Under the pieces are notes generated by a model that searched no databases, had not been told where the DNA came from, and worked only from the letters and a program-made list of their open reading frames with translations. Made by a program: the position numbers and the translations under genes. This document shows, piece by piece, positions 1 through 11,459 of a stretch of DNA of 64,000 nt. Within the stretch, counting starts at the first letter, position 1; every line of letters starts with the position of its first letter. The stretch lies in contig OZ022258.1 in assembly GCA_963978905.1 (NCBI GenBank), positions 26,850,716 to 26,914,715 on the forward strand, in the 5' to 3' direction. The DNA comes from Trichostrongylus colubriformis (lineage: Eukaryota; Nematoda; Chromadorea; Rhabditida; Trichostrongylidae).

Positions 1-370
1 TGGCTGTCAACTTTTCTGAGATCGTAAAAAATGCCTAGACACATCGTATTCACAGATTCTTACTTCGGATCCTCATACCCTCTTATTGTTCATTTTTCTA
101 TTCATCGTTGTGAATCTTGAATCTTATGAATACCATATTTGTCTCACTGTCTGGAAGCCTAGTTCTCATTCAATCGGAAACTGATTGACCGGAGCTGAAA
201 TACTGTTAGATAACATAACCTCCACGAAATTGAGAATATCACGTTAAGTAAGAACTAGGTGAAGTCGGATTGACTGGTAGACCTCATTTCATACTTTCAG
301 GTCAGTGAGAAGTTGAAGTTCTGTGGATCTCACGGAAAGCATTGCAGAGATGGCTGTGGAAACAAGATGG

Positions 371-782
371 CTCTTCTTCTTCTTCTTCTTCAGCGTTTGT
401 CCTGCTCTGTTGCAGGTTCCGCTTGTCTGGACTACTGCCTCCATTTCACTCGATTTGCTGCGTTCGGGATGGAGTCCTCGTTCCTTCATGTCATGATGGA
501 GTGTGTCGGTCCATCTTTGCTTTGTTCGTCCTTTTTTGGCCGTTTACCATCAACCTCTAGTTCGTATCCAATCCGTGCTACGCGGTTTTCATCTGCTCTC
601 AGTACGTCGCCAAACCATCTCAGTCTGCTTTCTCTCATCTTTTCGTTTATTGGGGCGATGCCATATCGATGCCTAATGTCGATGTTTGATACCCTGTCCA
701 GCCTCGTCAGCCCTGACATCCATCTCAACATTTTCGTCTCCATTGTTTCGAAAACCTCGTAAATGATACGCAGATAGGCCAA
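371..782 (-). mobile_element. RTE-clade retrotransposon, 5'-truncated 3' end
   Basis: The minus strand reads METKMLRWMSGLTRLDRVSN, later RHRYGIAPINEKMRESRLRW and RWFGDVLRADENRVARIG, then VDGKRPKKDEQ. This is the C-terminal RT tail typical of nematode RTE-like LINEs (usual form GHVLR..., GKRPRGRPKQRW), with a frameshift in the GRPKQRW motif. It ends in (AAG)n (TTC repeats at 371-391 on the plus strand), as RTE elements end in short tandem repeats. Everything upstream of the RT tail is missing. Confidence 0.85.
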
Positions 783-849
783 GTGGATCCACGATCATTT
801 AGAGTATTTGATGATAAAATCTATTGATTAGAAAACGATCTGATCGACC

Positions 850-2900
850 GGATTCGCAACTCATCCGCTCGGAAAACAGAATATTTTGGAATTGGTCCGA
901 AGAACAGTGGAAACCGCCAGAAAAAAGACGATGCTGTCTATTCGCCAAGCTACGCACTTGATATTCGAGGAATTTGCTAAAATTTCAGAAAAACTATGCA
1001 GCATTCTGCCAATCCCGGGTTTGAATAGTAGCTTAATGCAAAACTGTAGCCACGGAATTAGGTCGCGAAATACCTGAAGTCCTAGCGACGGTGAGGACTC
1101 AAAATCTAGATTAGATACAGCGGATCGGAAAGTTTGAAAGCATCAAGTGCCTAGAAAACCGAAAGAGTCAACTGCAGAGCAGGTGAGCGATCTCTCGTCA
1201 AGAAAATGAATGAGTGGCCAGCTGGGTTTGCGAACGATGACTACCAGCTTTGAGTGCCCAAGGTGAGAAAGCAACCCCACAGGTTCGACAACTGCTTGAA
1301 AACAGCCTCTGACATTGAACAACGTTGATAAATCCAATGTTCCGAAACGTCAAGCCACGTGCTCATAAGTGAAAGATTCGAATCAGATGCGGCGGAGATT
1401 ACTCTCCAGCGGACGGCCTGGTCCATTCTATAGGTTTTTTATCCTATAGGTAGTCACTTCCCAACGCGTCGACAGTAGGAAAGGAAAGATTCTTATCATT
1501 TGCTAGCAGCTCTAGACGCGCGTAAGGAAGAGATCTATGAACCTCTCAAGAAGGTTACTTCGAAGCTGGAAAAGACTCAAATAGTGAGATCCGGAAGAGA
1601 AGAAGCTTGTGAGAAGTTCAAACTTTTTTAAGAAGCGGACAACTGGCGAAAAGGCGACAATCTCGACACATGAAAATCGAGTAGCGCAGAATTGTTGTAA
1701 CTGTGGCGGAAGGAGCCGTAGTAGTAAGGTCTGTCCCCATAAATTGATCCCATAAGGCCAACCCTCAGGCAGAAAAGGGTAGGGGATAAGTAGGAAGGGC
1801 AGAAGCGAGCTTTTGATCCACTGATCCTCGTGTCACCTCAGGTAGTGCGAAAATCTTGAAAAGGTGCGAAGAAATAGAAGACAATAATCTGACTTTGCGC
1901 AATTAAAATTCTATTAGTGTAATTTCAGAAACGTTCTTTTATCAACAGCCGATATACAGCACGCTGATTGGTACTGCCCTGGGGACCTTATGTGCCGAGC
2001 AATGGAAGTAGAAAGCTCGACCGAAGCGACTCTGCTCGATGTCGTGCCAAATGCACCTTTTGAAGCTTCTCATCACATTAGGAACCAGCTCGTTATTGTC
2101 TGTTATAACACGCTACAGATGGGATCCTAGCAATATGGCTAAAGTGGCGGACATCGCTCGACAGCATGCCACTATGTATTCATGCACAAATGCGTCATGG
2201 AAAATACTGGCAACGAAAAGAAACCTTATCATCTTATCGGTCGGATTCGACAAGGTCATGGACTGTCTCAAGGTAGAGCACCAGAAAACTGTTTCATCAA
2301 ATAGCCTGAATATATGCAACCAGATTGGTTCGCTGACGACTACTCGTCCATATCCCCTCGATCCCACGGTTTTAGCCGGTACAATGAGGTGGCGTCTCAA
2401 TGCAGATGGTGGTTGCGGGGACAGACCTGACTGCACTTGCTGTCTCCAAGATGACCAGCAATAAAAGAGGTTCGTGGATATGCTACGCGACTGTTTCGAG
2501 AAAACGTTGGTGCAGCGTCCCTCTTTGACGGGTCGTTTACGATGCCTTCTACCTCTGCATCACACCACGAAGTCGCAAGAGCAAGTTTCTCCGCAGCCAC
2601 ATATGAAGGTAGGAAACGCTTCATCTAGGGTGCAACGAAGCGCTTCTGGACGAACAGCGATGGTACAGTGTGGGCCGTTCACGAAAACGGCACCATTCAA
2701 GAGAAAGGAGGAAAGACGTACAGCTGCAAGGACAGCTAATACCCTGCTAGACCATCGACGGAAGAGTGCCTCATGGAGAGGATACCAACGCCGAAATACG
2801 CATCACCACAGGGAGAGTCAGTGCATAGAAAACCGTCGACAGCGCAAATTCTGGAAAAATTAGCGCCTTGCTCACTACCCTAGTCATAAAGCCTGAGAAA
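850..2900. other. interior of the direct-repeat pair, not identified
   Basis: No family was recognised. The longest reading is 2039-2464 (+), which is not obviously protein-like. A small hairpin (CTATAGG/CCTATAG) lies at 1427-1449. Around 1690-1735 a short Cys/Gly-rich reading resembles a zinc knuckle only loosely. Confidence 0.3.
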
Positions 2901-4234
2901 GTTCTCGTCGTCAACAGAATCAGCAATCACTCCAACGTTCTCGCAACAGGACGTGCACAAGTTGGTCCCTGCCAGTGTGAGCTGGTGGTGTAGTGGAAAC
3001 GTCCAACCATTCGAGGCTCCTCCCACATGTTAGCCTTATGTACTGTAGGTGAGATTTGGCTGCGATCACAGTCTGTGAGATCGTAAGAGCGCTCGGACAC
3101 ACGTAAATGCGGTGATGGTGTCCCCATGTACATGGGAGATACTCGCCGTGCCGAGGCACGCTCATAGCAAACCTATAAGTAGAGAGTCGGAAGCTTCCTT
3201 GTCCTGTTCACGGCTCCCCACATTCAACCCTCATTTGCCCTCTTATTATTCATTTTCCTATTTATTGTTTACGTTAAACTTGTGTAAATACCATGTCTGA
3301 CTCGCTGTTCTAAAAGTCGAGCTCTTTTCCAATCGGAAACTGATTAAAACCGGATTTGAAATACCACTAGATTACCTAATCTCCTTGGAAACGAGAAGCT
3401 CATACCAATAAAATGGCCACTCATGACCAAAGACGTTGGATGTGATAGTCCAGACAGTGGGTAGTCAGGAACTTAGCGTGAGTCTTTCGAAGGAGAAATA
3501 GAAATTCAAGGAGATCATGTGCGAGTGCTCGCTGTGAAAAATGCGTCTCATGTTTTGGAAATCGGTGCCACATTTGGCTGCAACCACGGCTTTGAAACAA
3601 GCGGCAGACGTGATCGAATGATTGAGATGGGAGGCTAAAAAGATATCAGAGTGTCTACTACAGACATCCAGAATGGTCTGTTTGTAACATCCTCTGGAGG
3701 ATTCAGTGATAAGGACAGAGGACTCATTTCTCTGTTTCTAAATCGTTCATTTCGCCTTCATTCCATTGCCACACTATTGAACACTTCAGTAACCTTGTAT
3801 TTAATAACAGACCAAGATACCCTCCGACCACTTTCTTTGCTGATCGTGTTCTTCAGATTCTCAAGCTCAGCGGTAAATGATATATTGATCAGAGAGCTCA
3901 CCTTGTTCTAGGGAGTCATAGTAAGAGCACATGCCGGTGATACCATAATAGTTTCCGTTATCGTTGATGACTAAGACTGGCTTGTCTTTTATGACAAATA
4001 TTTTCTTTCTGAAATAGGGAAAGGGAACACATGAAGCTGCTCCACATATAGTCATTTTTCGACTAACGTTCCAGGGGGCAGCTCATCCACTTTTCCCAGC
4101 ACTTCAGTAACGCGTGGCGACGTATCAATTTCAGCTTGTGCCATTTCCAAATTGGGATCTGCCCAAAAAATAGTTGTCGTATAAGTAAATAATTTTGGTC
4201 TCGGACATGTTTGAGCGAAACAGGCTCAAAGATA

Positions 4235-4615
4235 TCCTGTTTTATGTCACTCCCTGAGTGTACCCGTTGGTGTGGCCACATGCAAAGTTTCACGCAAAAA
4301 AGTGAGGATCCAGCCAAGATACAGCTGTGGTCGACGGGGCGAGGCCTCAGACTAAATGATCGCATCGTCGTCCACAGCGGTCGTAGACGAAGAGTGGGAC
4401 TGCTTACATACTTTCTTCACCTTCTGCATCTTAGTGCGGTGTTTAAAGGGCGAGCATTCACTCTGCGGGCCTATCGGCCACTATTTTGAGAACTGTATCT
4501 AGCCGGATTCTCACTTTCTCGCGTGAAACTTTGCATGCGGCCCTTATTAGGTAACTACAACGGAAATGCATAAGTTACTGATTTTCCGAACTCATTTCCC
4601 TTGCACGATTCCTCT
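4235..4615. mobile_element. palindromic MITE, family B, copy 1
   Basis: The inner left arm (GCAAAGTTTCACGCAAAAAA..AGATACAG at 4279-4325) returns in reverse complement at 4493-4540 (CTGTATCTAGCC..CGCGTGAAACTTTGCATGC). The right end TTGCACGATTCCT at 4602-4614 matches the termini of other copies (AGGAATCGTCCACGG). The left end is degraded. Related copies are at 29464-29860, 37140-39110 and 63596-64000. There is no coding capacity. Confidence 0.8.
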
Positions 4616-4751
4616 ATAGGCAGCATTATGGGTAATTCGATTGTTTCATTCTTTCTAAGCTTTAATACCGACCGGTGTATGTTTTCACCACGAAAGCTCA
4701 CACGTCAAGCACCATGTCATTCTGATCGATGCGGCTTCAACACGTAAGCAC

Positions 4752-5993
4752 TAGGTTGTGAAAACTTTTTCGTTTTTTTGAAGCAATTCATTTCAACACT
4801 TCATTACAAAACATAGAGCACACTAGAATCAAGGTTATCACCATCTTTTTCCACCACTCTTCGCCACCTCTCAGGCGAACTTGCTATGCCTTGCCGCGTA
4901 GAACTGATCTGGCTTTGATTCGAAATAGTTGCACAGCCACTGTTCCATGCCATCTTCATTATCGAACGTTTTTCCTTGGATGGCGTTAGATAGGGAACGG
5001 AATAGATGATAATTCGATACAAGATCAGGGCTATAAGGTGGATGGGGCAGCACTTCCCAACCAAGCTCGAGAATTTTTGACGGGTCACTTTTGCAATATG
5101 TGGGCGAGCATCGTCAAGTGGGAAACGAATCTTGCCACATTTCGGACGCTGCTCAGCGACTTTCGTGGCCAATCTATCCAGTCCCTGACAGTATAGGTCT
5201 ACTGGTAATGCGGTGTTGCGAGGCAGCAGCTCATTGTGGATGATTCCTTTGCAATTCCACCAGATGCAAAGCATAACCTTCAGCGTGTGGATATCTGGCT
5301 TCGGCTGCGTCTCAGGCTGCTCGCCCTTGTCAATCCACACTGTAGCCCACTTCTTGTTGACGTACAGGCACCACTTCTCATCATCTGCAACGATGGACTT
5401 CAGCCAGCTATCCGTGCGTTTGTAAGAGAGCAACTGTGATGCCATCACAGCCCGTCGTTGGCGGTCACACTCCGTGTAATCGTAGGGTACCCACTGGGTC
5501 AACTTGTACACCTCACCCAATTAATGCAGGTGATTGGCGGCAGTGTTAAAGTAAACACCAAAGGCTTCTGCCGATTCACGTGTAGTTTGTCGTGGATTCG
5601 ACTCAATCAGCACCCGCAACCTCCGATGAGCTTCCTGACCGGTCAGAATCTTTGACGTTGTAGTTGCCTTCTCGGAAGCGTTTGAACCAATGTTGTACCA
5701 CACGTTCAGGCACTGAATCCTTCCCAAACGCGGCGTTTATACGACGACTGGATTCGGCTGCGGAGAGGCCATATTTGAAATCATGTAGTAGAAGACCACG
5801 AAAGCACCCCTTTGATAGATTCATTTTGCCGAAGAAGGTTATCCGGGACATGGAAGACAATGGTACCTATAGACGCATGTGAACCTGTATTACATGTATG
5901 CCATGTATACTTAATGAAGAATTTCCGGAAGGTAATCTATAGTAGGAAAAAAGAGCGCCTTAAAAAAACGAAAAGAATTTTCCGGCAACCTCA
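4752..5993 (-). mobile_element. mariner element, about 1.24 kb, decayed
   Basis: Imperfect terminal inverted repeats are visible: GGTTGTGAAAACTTTTTCGT on the left and, in reverse complement, GGTTGCCGGAAAATTCTTTTCG on the right. The body holds a broken mariner transposase on the minus strand. Its length is close to the usual 1.3 kb of mariners. The TIR mismatches and several frame breaks mark it as old. Confidence 0.88.
4804..5860 (-). pseudogene. mariner transposase pseudogene
   Basis: The N-terminal HTH part (5603-5860) reads MNLSKGCFRGLLLHDFKYGL then RVVQHWFKRFREGNYNVKDS. After a frame change the catalytic core shows DDEKWCLYVNKK (first Asp) and LDDARPHIAKVT (second Asp). In yet another frame, near 4960-5053, it reads LPHPPYSPDLVSNYHLFRSL (third Asp of the D,D34D triad). 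Breaks: a frameshift near 5640, a stop at 5521-5523 and a frameshift near 5055. All three catalytic Asp codons survive but the protein cannot be made in one piece. Confidence 0.9.
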
Positions 5994-8145
5994 TATCATT
6001 CTGCCATCATGCACATTACTCCACACCTCAATCATTCTTCGATGAAGCCGACCCCATGAGGCGGGAAGTGATTATCCAAGATGTCAGGTGTTATCCGCTA
6101 CGCCGTCACTACAGCTTGTGTGCGCCCTTTGCGACGGGGATTCCTCCATGATAATCTTCTCCGGCCCATAGTTTCTTTCATTGACCATATCATCCCTAAT
6201 GCTGTCTTCAAAGGCACACCACGCAATATCACATTAGTGGCTTACTTTCTTGGGGCAAGTAGGTCCTCAGATAGGTGCTCAGGCTGCATCCTCGTTGCGG
6301 CTTGATAGTGGGATCCTGCGGCTGATTCTTGCGGGGATAGGCATGCTCTACCCGAGCCGAGTCGTGCCCTCAGAGCCGAATCACATCTGGCCTTAGACCA
6401 ACCACTTTCCCACCTGGCTCTTACGTGGAGAAGGACACTCACGATAAGACAAGAATAAGACAAGATAAGGCAACGATTCAATAGTGAAGGCAGCTTCAAC
6501 AGGGAAGAACAGGCGACATCGTAGCATTTTGCGCGATATCATCGAGCAAAAACTCATTTCTAATCTCCAATACTGTTACGAGAACTGAGGGCAGGGCGCT
6601 TTGTTTTTGGTGGTTTTGAGGAGTTTTAATTCATTTTTTTCTTCACTGGGTACAGCAGGGCCTCTACGCCCTGTAACACGCGCGATAACTTTCACAATTT
6701 ATCGCGAGGTGGCCTTTAAGAATCTACATCTGGGCTATCGCACAGTTCTTGCAAACACGGTGGAATTGCGTGATACGGAAACCACATGCGAGTACTAACA
6801 TTTCTCGGAGAAGTGCGTGTCGCATAATCCTGCATAATAAGCGCAGTTCTGAGCGCTAGCCTAACTGGTACATCTACACCATCTCTACCACCTATCCTAT
6901 TCAGAATCTCACGCAGTTGAGCGGTCGAAATATTCAGAGGTCTCAGCGCAAAGTGTGTATGCTTGTTAACATTTTTTAGGGGTTGAGATGATTGAGCGGT
7001 CTGCCCTTAGTCACAACAAAAAATTTGATCAGAAAGGAATTTTTCATCCATCCCTCCTGCTCCAGCTATAGCGATCGCATCACAGCTCTGAAAACTGCAT
7101 CTCATTCCGTCACAAGCAGTTAGTATAATCTCTACCAGACTCATTTAGCTATCATCATCTCTGCTTTCCACTGCTAATGTGACACTGTACGATAGCGATC
7201 ACTCATCGATCATTAATGCCCCACCCATAAATTAACCTCACCGTCTAGGAACAGCTAGCAAAAAAATGAAACTCACTATAAGTTTGAGGATCTTACCACT
7301 CCTAAGGATAACGTTGATGTAATCCACACATTTTGTGCGTCGCACATTATCTGCTGGGATTGGGTTACGCTTATAATAATCAGAACAGGAGTTGCTCAGA
7401 GATGTGGTTCAGCAAACACAACGTTCCACCTGAAACGCCGTACGAATTAACGCCTATGCAAGCGAAGTCATCACGTTACTTCCTTGACGGTGTGTGTCGT
7501 GACTCGTTCAGAACTCTTTTGTCCCCGTTGTGGCCTTGCTTCTGCTGCTTTGGCCAGTTCTACGCGCAGTTACCATCGAATCGGCCATGCTGCCTAAAGG
7601 GAAATAAGCGGACTCACGCACTGGGAATCCTATCAAAAGCTACCGTATTCCTTAATGTTCTGGTCCGTGGCGGCGTCAGGCCCAAAATCATTCTCAGTCA
7701 TTCTCTGCTCTTTCTGCATCGTTCCTCTCTGCTCTCTCTCCGTTGTCCATTGCCCACTCCGTGCGCAGGAGGCATCTAGCACACTACTCGTCGCAAAGGT
7801 CCCCACCTGAGCAGCTGCCCCCCCCCGAACAGCTTCCGGTGAGCAATCGTCGTCGTCATTCGTGGACTGCAAACAAGGACCCCTCCCCCTCCAACTCCAA
7901 CTTTCGTCCTGTGCTGGTATGCGTCCGAACGTGATGAATGCCCGGTTAACGATGCCATGCGCGAAAGAGTTGGTTAGCTCTCGGCGTCCCCTAGTGAGGA
8001 TTGTGATTCCGCGGGCTCTTTTAATATACGCTGTTACACGTGAAGTAGGCATAAATTGTTTTCTGGCACTTTGTGTTCGTGTGGTGTACAAATATAACCT
8101 CTTAGTATTTAATTGATGCATATATGCGATGTTAACGTCATTCAA
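5994..8145. other. no gene recognised; old dispersed repeats
   Basis: The stretch 6835-6960 (gcgctagccTAACTGG..., CAGTTGAGCGGTCGAAAT) belongs to a decayed dispersed family seen again near 9360, 14040 and 16140. Readings at 6081-6305 and 7862-8116 are open but not recognised. No splice-supported exon was found. Confidence 0.4.
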
Positions 8146-8149
8146 TATG

Positions 8150-9010
8150 CTATCCTACTCCATATAATCTGTTTGCCTGTGTGTGTGTCCGTCCGTCTGC
8201 CTGTTTGCCAGGAAGTTCATACCTCACGCTCCTACTATATCTAATGGGTCTTTGTGTATGTCTGTGTGTGTCCGTCAGTTCGTCTGTTTGTCACGAAATT
8301 CATATCTCGCGTCGCAGCAAAGCTGGAATCCTAAATTTTGCAAATGAAATAGGGGGTAGTAAGGTGATCGTAGCGGTGGTGACCAAAAGTGATAGCAGCT
8401 GTAAAATACTGATAAGGAGCCTCATAAGGCGAACGTCGCCAAATTTGTTTCCTATTCGGGTTGATCATAGAACGTCAACACCCATAGGTGTTTTGAGGGG
8501 TGGGAGCACATCAATAGTGAGTGATAGAAGCTTATAACGGTTGATAAGATTTGTAAGGAGCGTCAATAAGCTGATGTCGCCAAATCCGTCTAGCTCTTCT
8601 GACAAATAGTGGAATACTTTTCAAGACTGATAACGGCTTATAGAGGCTGATAAGAGCCATTAGAAAATGGAAAAGTATAAAATACGGTACACCGCTTACT
8701 ACTACTATGCGACTGCTATAGTAAATGCGTCTGACGCTCAGTGCCATTAAGGGAACGTATTCTTTTTTGTTCTTATATCAGTTACCGAAGTAACTGATAT
8801 AAGAACAAAACCGCATAATTGTCTAGCGTTCCGAATAATGGCGCATGTCTTTTGATTCTGATCTACATGGATGATCAAGACATGATCTTGATTTGCTTGC
8901 AAAGCAAGCGATTCATTCTCTCATGCGCTGCCAGCAACAACATTGAGTGTCGACCGCTAGACTGTGTAAAATTCCAAATACTGGTGCATGTTCAAAGAAC
9001 GACATCGATG
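8150..9010 (+). mobile_element. H1 repeat element, copy 1 (TGTC microsatellite plus minisatellite unit)
   Basis: It begins with a CTACTATAT..AATC sequence and a degenerate TGTC/TGTG tract (8170-8295), then CACGAAATTCATATCTCGCG, the start of the 146-bp unit that is expanded at 21.9-25.6 kb. It continues through GATAAGG-bearing units and a block ACACCGCTTACTACTACTAT at 8690 and on to 9010. The order matches copy 2 at 10362-11456. A microsatellite followed by tandem units is the layout of Helentron/HINE-type nonautonomous elements. That class call is an inference; no Rep/helicase is present. Confidence 0.6.
8764..8813. repeat. near-perfect 21-bp hairpin
   Basis: TTTTGTTCTTATATCAGTTAC is followed by CGAA and the exact reverse complement GTAACTGATATAAGAACAAAA. 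It is inserted inside H1 copy 1 and absent from the matching place in copy 2 (11250-11285), so it is a separate insertion or a locally generated palindrome. Confidence 0.85.
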
Positions 9011-9360
9011 ACTGTCATATGGGTATACCACCAACGTGTAAGTATTAGATGCTTAGCAAATGGACGAATCGCTACCAATTGACGCTGTTGGATCCAGGAC
9101 TGTCGATCCCTAAACTATCTGAACTTCCAATAGTGAGCCGGAAGTTTAACTGATTAGTGGATTTACCCACGTAATTCTTGAACATTGATCGTCGGTATCA
9201 AAGTAACAAAAAGTAGCTGAATTATCTGGACCTCTGTAAAATGGTTACCCCAGCCCAGCGGTGATATCTTCGATATCGGTTAATATCTATCCCCTGTATA
9301 TAGAAATAGATGCTCAACAAAAAATCAACATCAACCATTTCCCTATTAACAACACTACTG

Positions 9361-9445
9361 TGTTATTCGCGCAGTACTGTGCGATAGCCCAACTGGTATA
9401 TGTATCATCCAGTTAGTTGATCGCGTAGTACTGCGCGAATAACAC
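9361..9445. repeat. imperfect hairpin with long arms
   Basis: GTTATTCGCGCAGTACTGTG at 9361-9380 pairs with TAGTACTGCGCGAATAAC at 9426-9443, around a loop holding CCAACTGG/CCAGTTAG. A related short palindrome (ATTATTCGCACATTACTGCGC) is at 16012-16040, at the end of the RTE relic. A nonautonomous DNA element is likely, with the family unknown. Confidence 0.6.
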
Positions 9446-10030
9446 AACTAAGAATCATGTGATGAGTACTGCTCACCTAATTTTCTTATTTCGAAGAAGG
9501 CCACATCGTGCAGTTCCACATTGTGACAGGCGCATTACCGATCACTAGTCTTAATGGTATCTCCACATATACTCATCATTATTAGGAATTCCACGCAATT
9601 CAGCAGTCAAGGCATCCCGTTGTTATTGATACCGAAAAACATACTGTACAGCTGCGTCAAGGCGCAGTCGGTGAGCCCTAAAGCGATGGTGCAGTAGAGG
9701 TCGTAAATCGGGGGCGTCCAGGGAAGAACACTCCCTCAACGTGGTAGGCTGAGCATTGCACGCAACTCCAGGTGGTTCTTCTTGGTACCACGGTGCAGAC
9801 GTCCTCACATATCTCGTAAGCCACATCCATTTGTCCCATGGAGCCGCCCTGTGTCGTCACAATATGGGCTATTACCAAATTTTATCCATGGTCTAACTTA
9901 TTGGAGAACTTGCAATCTCTTTTATTTGCTCAATCGACTTTAACGGACCTAGTCCAAACCCTACTGCTCATATCTGCGCACCTTTCCTCTGTGTGACTCC
10001 TACTGCATCGCTTGCACATCGCACCGTGAC
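9446..10030. other. no gene recognised
   Basis: The open reading 9623-9878 (-) is Cys-containing but unrecognised and has no splice support. The rest shows nothing identifiable. Confidence 0.3.
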
Positions 10031-10034
10031 TGCA

Positions 10035-10340
10035 GAGTACTGATCAGGGAGGCTTTCAAATTTTTATGGAACTCTGAACTGAGACCCCCCAGCTGTATTG
10101 ACAGGATTTCGAATGATTATTACAACTCTGAAAAACAAAACTGCAAATCGCCATATCGAAGTGGATTACGAGAGCGGAAAGTTTGCCTGTGATGACTCAT
10201 TGGTGGTTAGCCCTAAGCCAGTAACGGCGATCAAGGAGGTGATGGCGCTTCTATAAGCGGAAAGTAGTGGGTTCGCTCCCTGCTAGTGCCCGACTTTTGC
10301 ATTTTGTCACCAATATGTGCTTCTAGTACTACTTTGAAAA
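10035..10340 (+). repeat. tRNA-like SINE/foldback fragment
   Basis: It is homologous to 57241-57600: ..GAACTCTGAACTGAGACCCC, GTTTGCCTGTGA, GCCAGTAACGG and TTTGCATTTTGTCACC correspond in order. It contains a B-box-like GGGTTCGCTCCC at 10269-10280. It is a partial, diverged copy of the right half of the palindromic element at 56.5-57.9 kb. Confidence 0.65.
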
Positions 10341-10361
10341 GTTCCTTGTACAGATGTCCCC

Positions 10362-11456
10362 TCGTATCCATAATATACTCTATCATCCTACTCTATATGT
10401 ATAATTGGCTTAGTATGTCTGTGCGTGTGTGTCCCCGTCCGTCTGTCTGTCACGAATTCATATCTCGCGTAGCAGCTTTGCTGCGACGCTGATTTTTACA
10501 AGTGATATACGGGTGGTAAGGGGACCTAGGCGGTGGTGGACTGAAAGTGATAGCAGCTGATACGCGCTGATAAGCCTTAAAAGCCGAATGTCACCGAGGT
10601 CGTATCGCCTTTTGGGTTAATCCTAGAGTGGTAACACTCATAGATGTTTTGCGGGATGGTGCGGGAACATTAACGGTGGGTGACCCGCACTGTTAGCGGT
10701 TGATAAGATATGATAAGGAGCGTGAAATGGCTTGAGTCGTCGAATCCGTTTCGCCTTTCGGGTTGATCCTAGAGCGCTAACACTCAGGTGTTTTACGGAA
10801 TGGGGCGAGAGCGTTTATAGCGGATGATCCAACTTGATAACGCTTGATAAGATACGATAAAAAGCCTCAAAAAGCAAATGTCATCAAAGTCGTTTTGCAT
10901 TTCGGGTCGATCCCAGAGCGCTGGTACGTATAGGTGTTTCACGGAATGGGGCGGAAGCGTTAACAGCGGGTGATCCAAACCGATAATGATTGATAAATTC
11001 GATAAGGAGCGTGAGAAGGCAAACGTCGACAAATGTTAAGGAGCGTCGGAAAGCAAGTGTCATCAGGCCCGTTTCGCTTTTTAAGCTGACAGTGTCACAT
11101 TTACAGGTTTTGTAGGGTGCGGAAACATTAATGGTGAGATAAGACCCATTAGGAAGTGGTTTGAATAAAATCCGGTACACCGCTTGCTACTACTATACGA
11201 CCGCTATAGTAAAAGGGTCTGATGCTCAGTGCCATTGGGTGAACAAATTTTGTTTGAATTCTGATATCAGCCAATGTATCTAACTCTGAATTGCCTAGCG
11301 TTCCAGATAATAAGGCACGTCTTTTGATACTGCGATGATTGAGATACGATCTCGATTTGTGATAGCAAATCAAGTGATTCATTCCCTCATGCGGTGTCTG
11401 TAACAGTAATGGGATATCGACCGCTAGACTATGTGAAGTTCCAAATAGTGACGCAT
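10362..11456 (+). mobile_element. H1 repeat element, copy 2, with about four diverged tandem units
   Basis: It opens with ATCCTACTCTATATGTATAA, a TGTC-rich tract (10405-10450) and ACGAATTCATATCTCGCG. Then units of about 145 bp recur near 10590, 10735 and 10885, each with a TCGTTT/TCGTAT..TTCGGGT.GATCC.AGAGCG core and GATAAG runs. The 3' part (ACACCGCTTGCTACTACTAT, 11172 onward) and its extension to 11456 align with copy 1. Confidence 0.65.
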
Positions 11457-11459
11457 ATT

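Larger units (their letters stand above)
1..3400. repeat. diverged direct-repeat pair (LTR-like) enclosing about 2.8 kb
   Basis: Positions 20-245 and roughly 3080-3395 are clearly related in the same orientation. Shared blocks include gagatcgtaa, CTCTTATT..TTCATTTT.CTATT.AT.GTT, and AATCGGAAACTGATT followed by a block ending in cacgaaa/ggaaacgag. The right copy has an extra block of about 100 bp. This could be the LTR pair of an old element or simply two dispersed repeats. The interior at 1500-2870 shows short open stretches (for example around 2039-2464) but no reverse transcriptase, integrase or protease motif that I could recognise. Confidence 0.5.

Noticed and set aside
2039..2464. 141-codon plus-strand open reading
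   Set aside because: Similar openness exists on the opposite strand, with no recognisable domain. Left as unassigned interior.
7633..8145. 170-codon minus-strand open reading
   Set aside because: It overlaps the microsatellite-bearing H1 5' region, has low-complexity composition and no recognisable domain or splice context.
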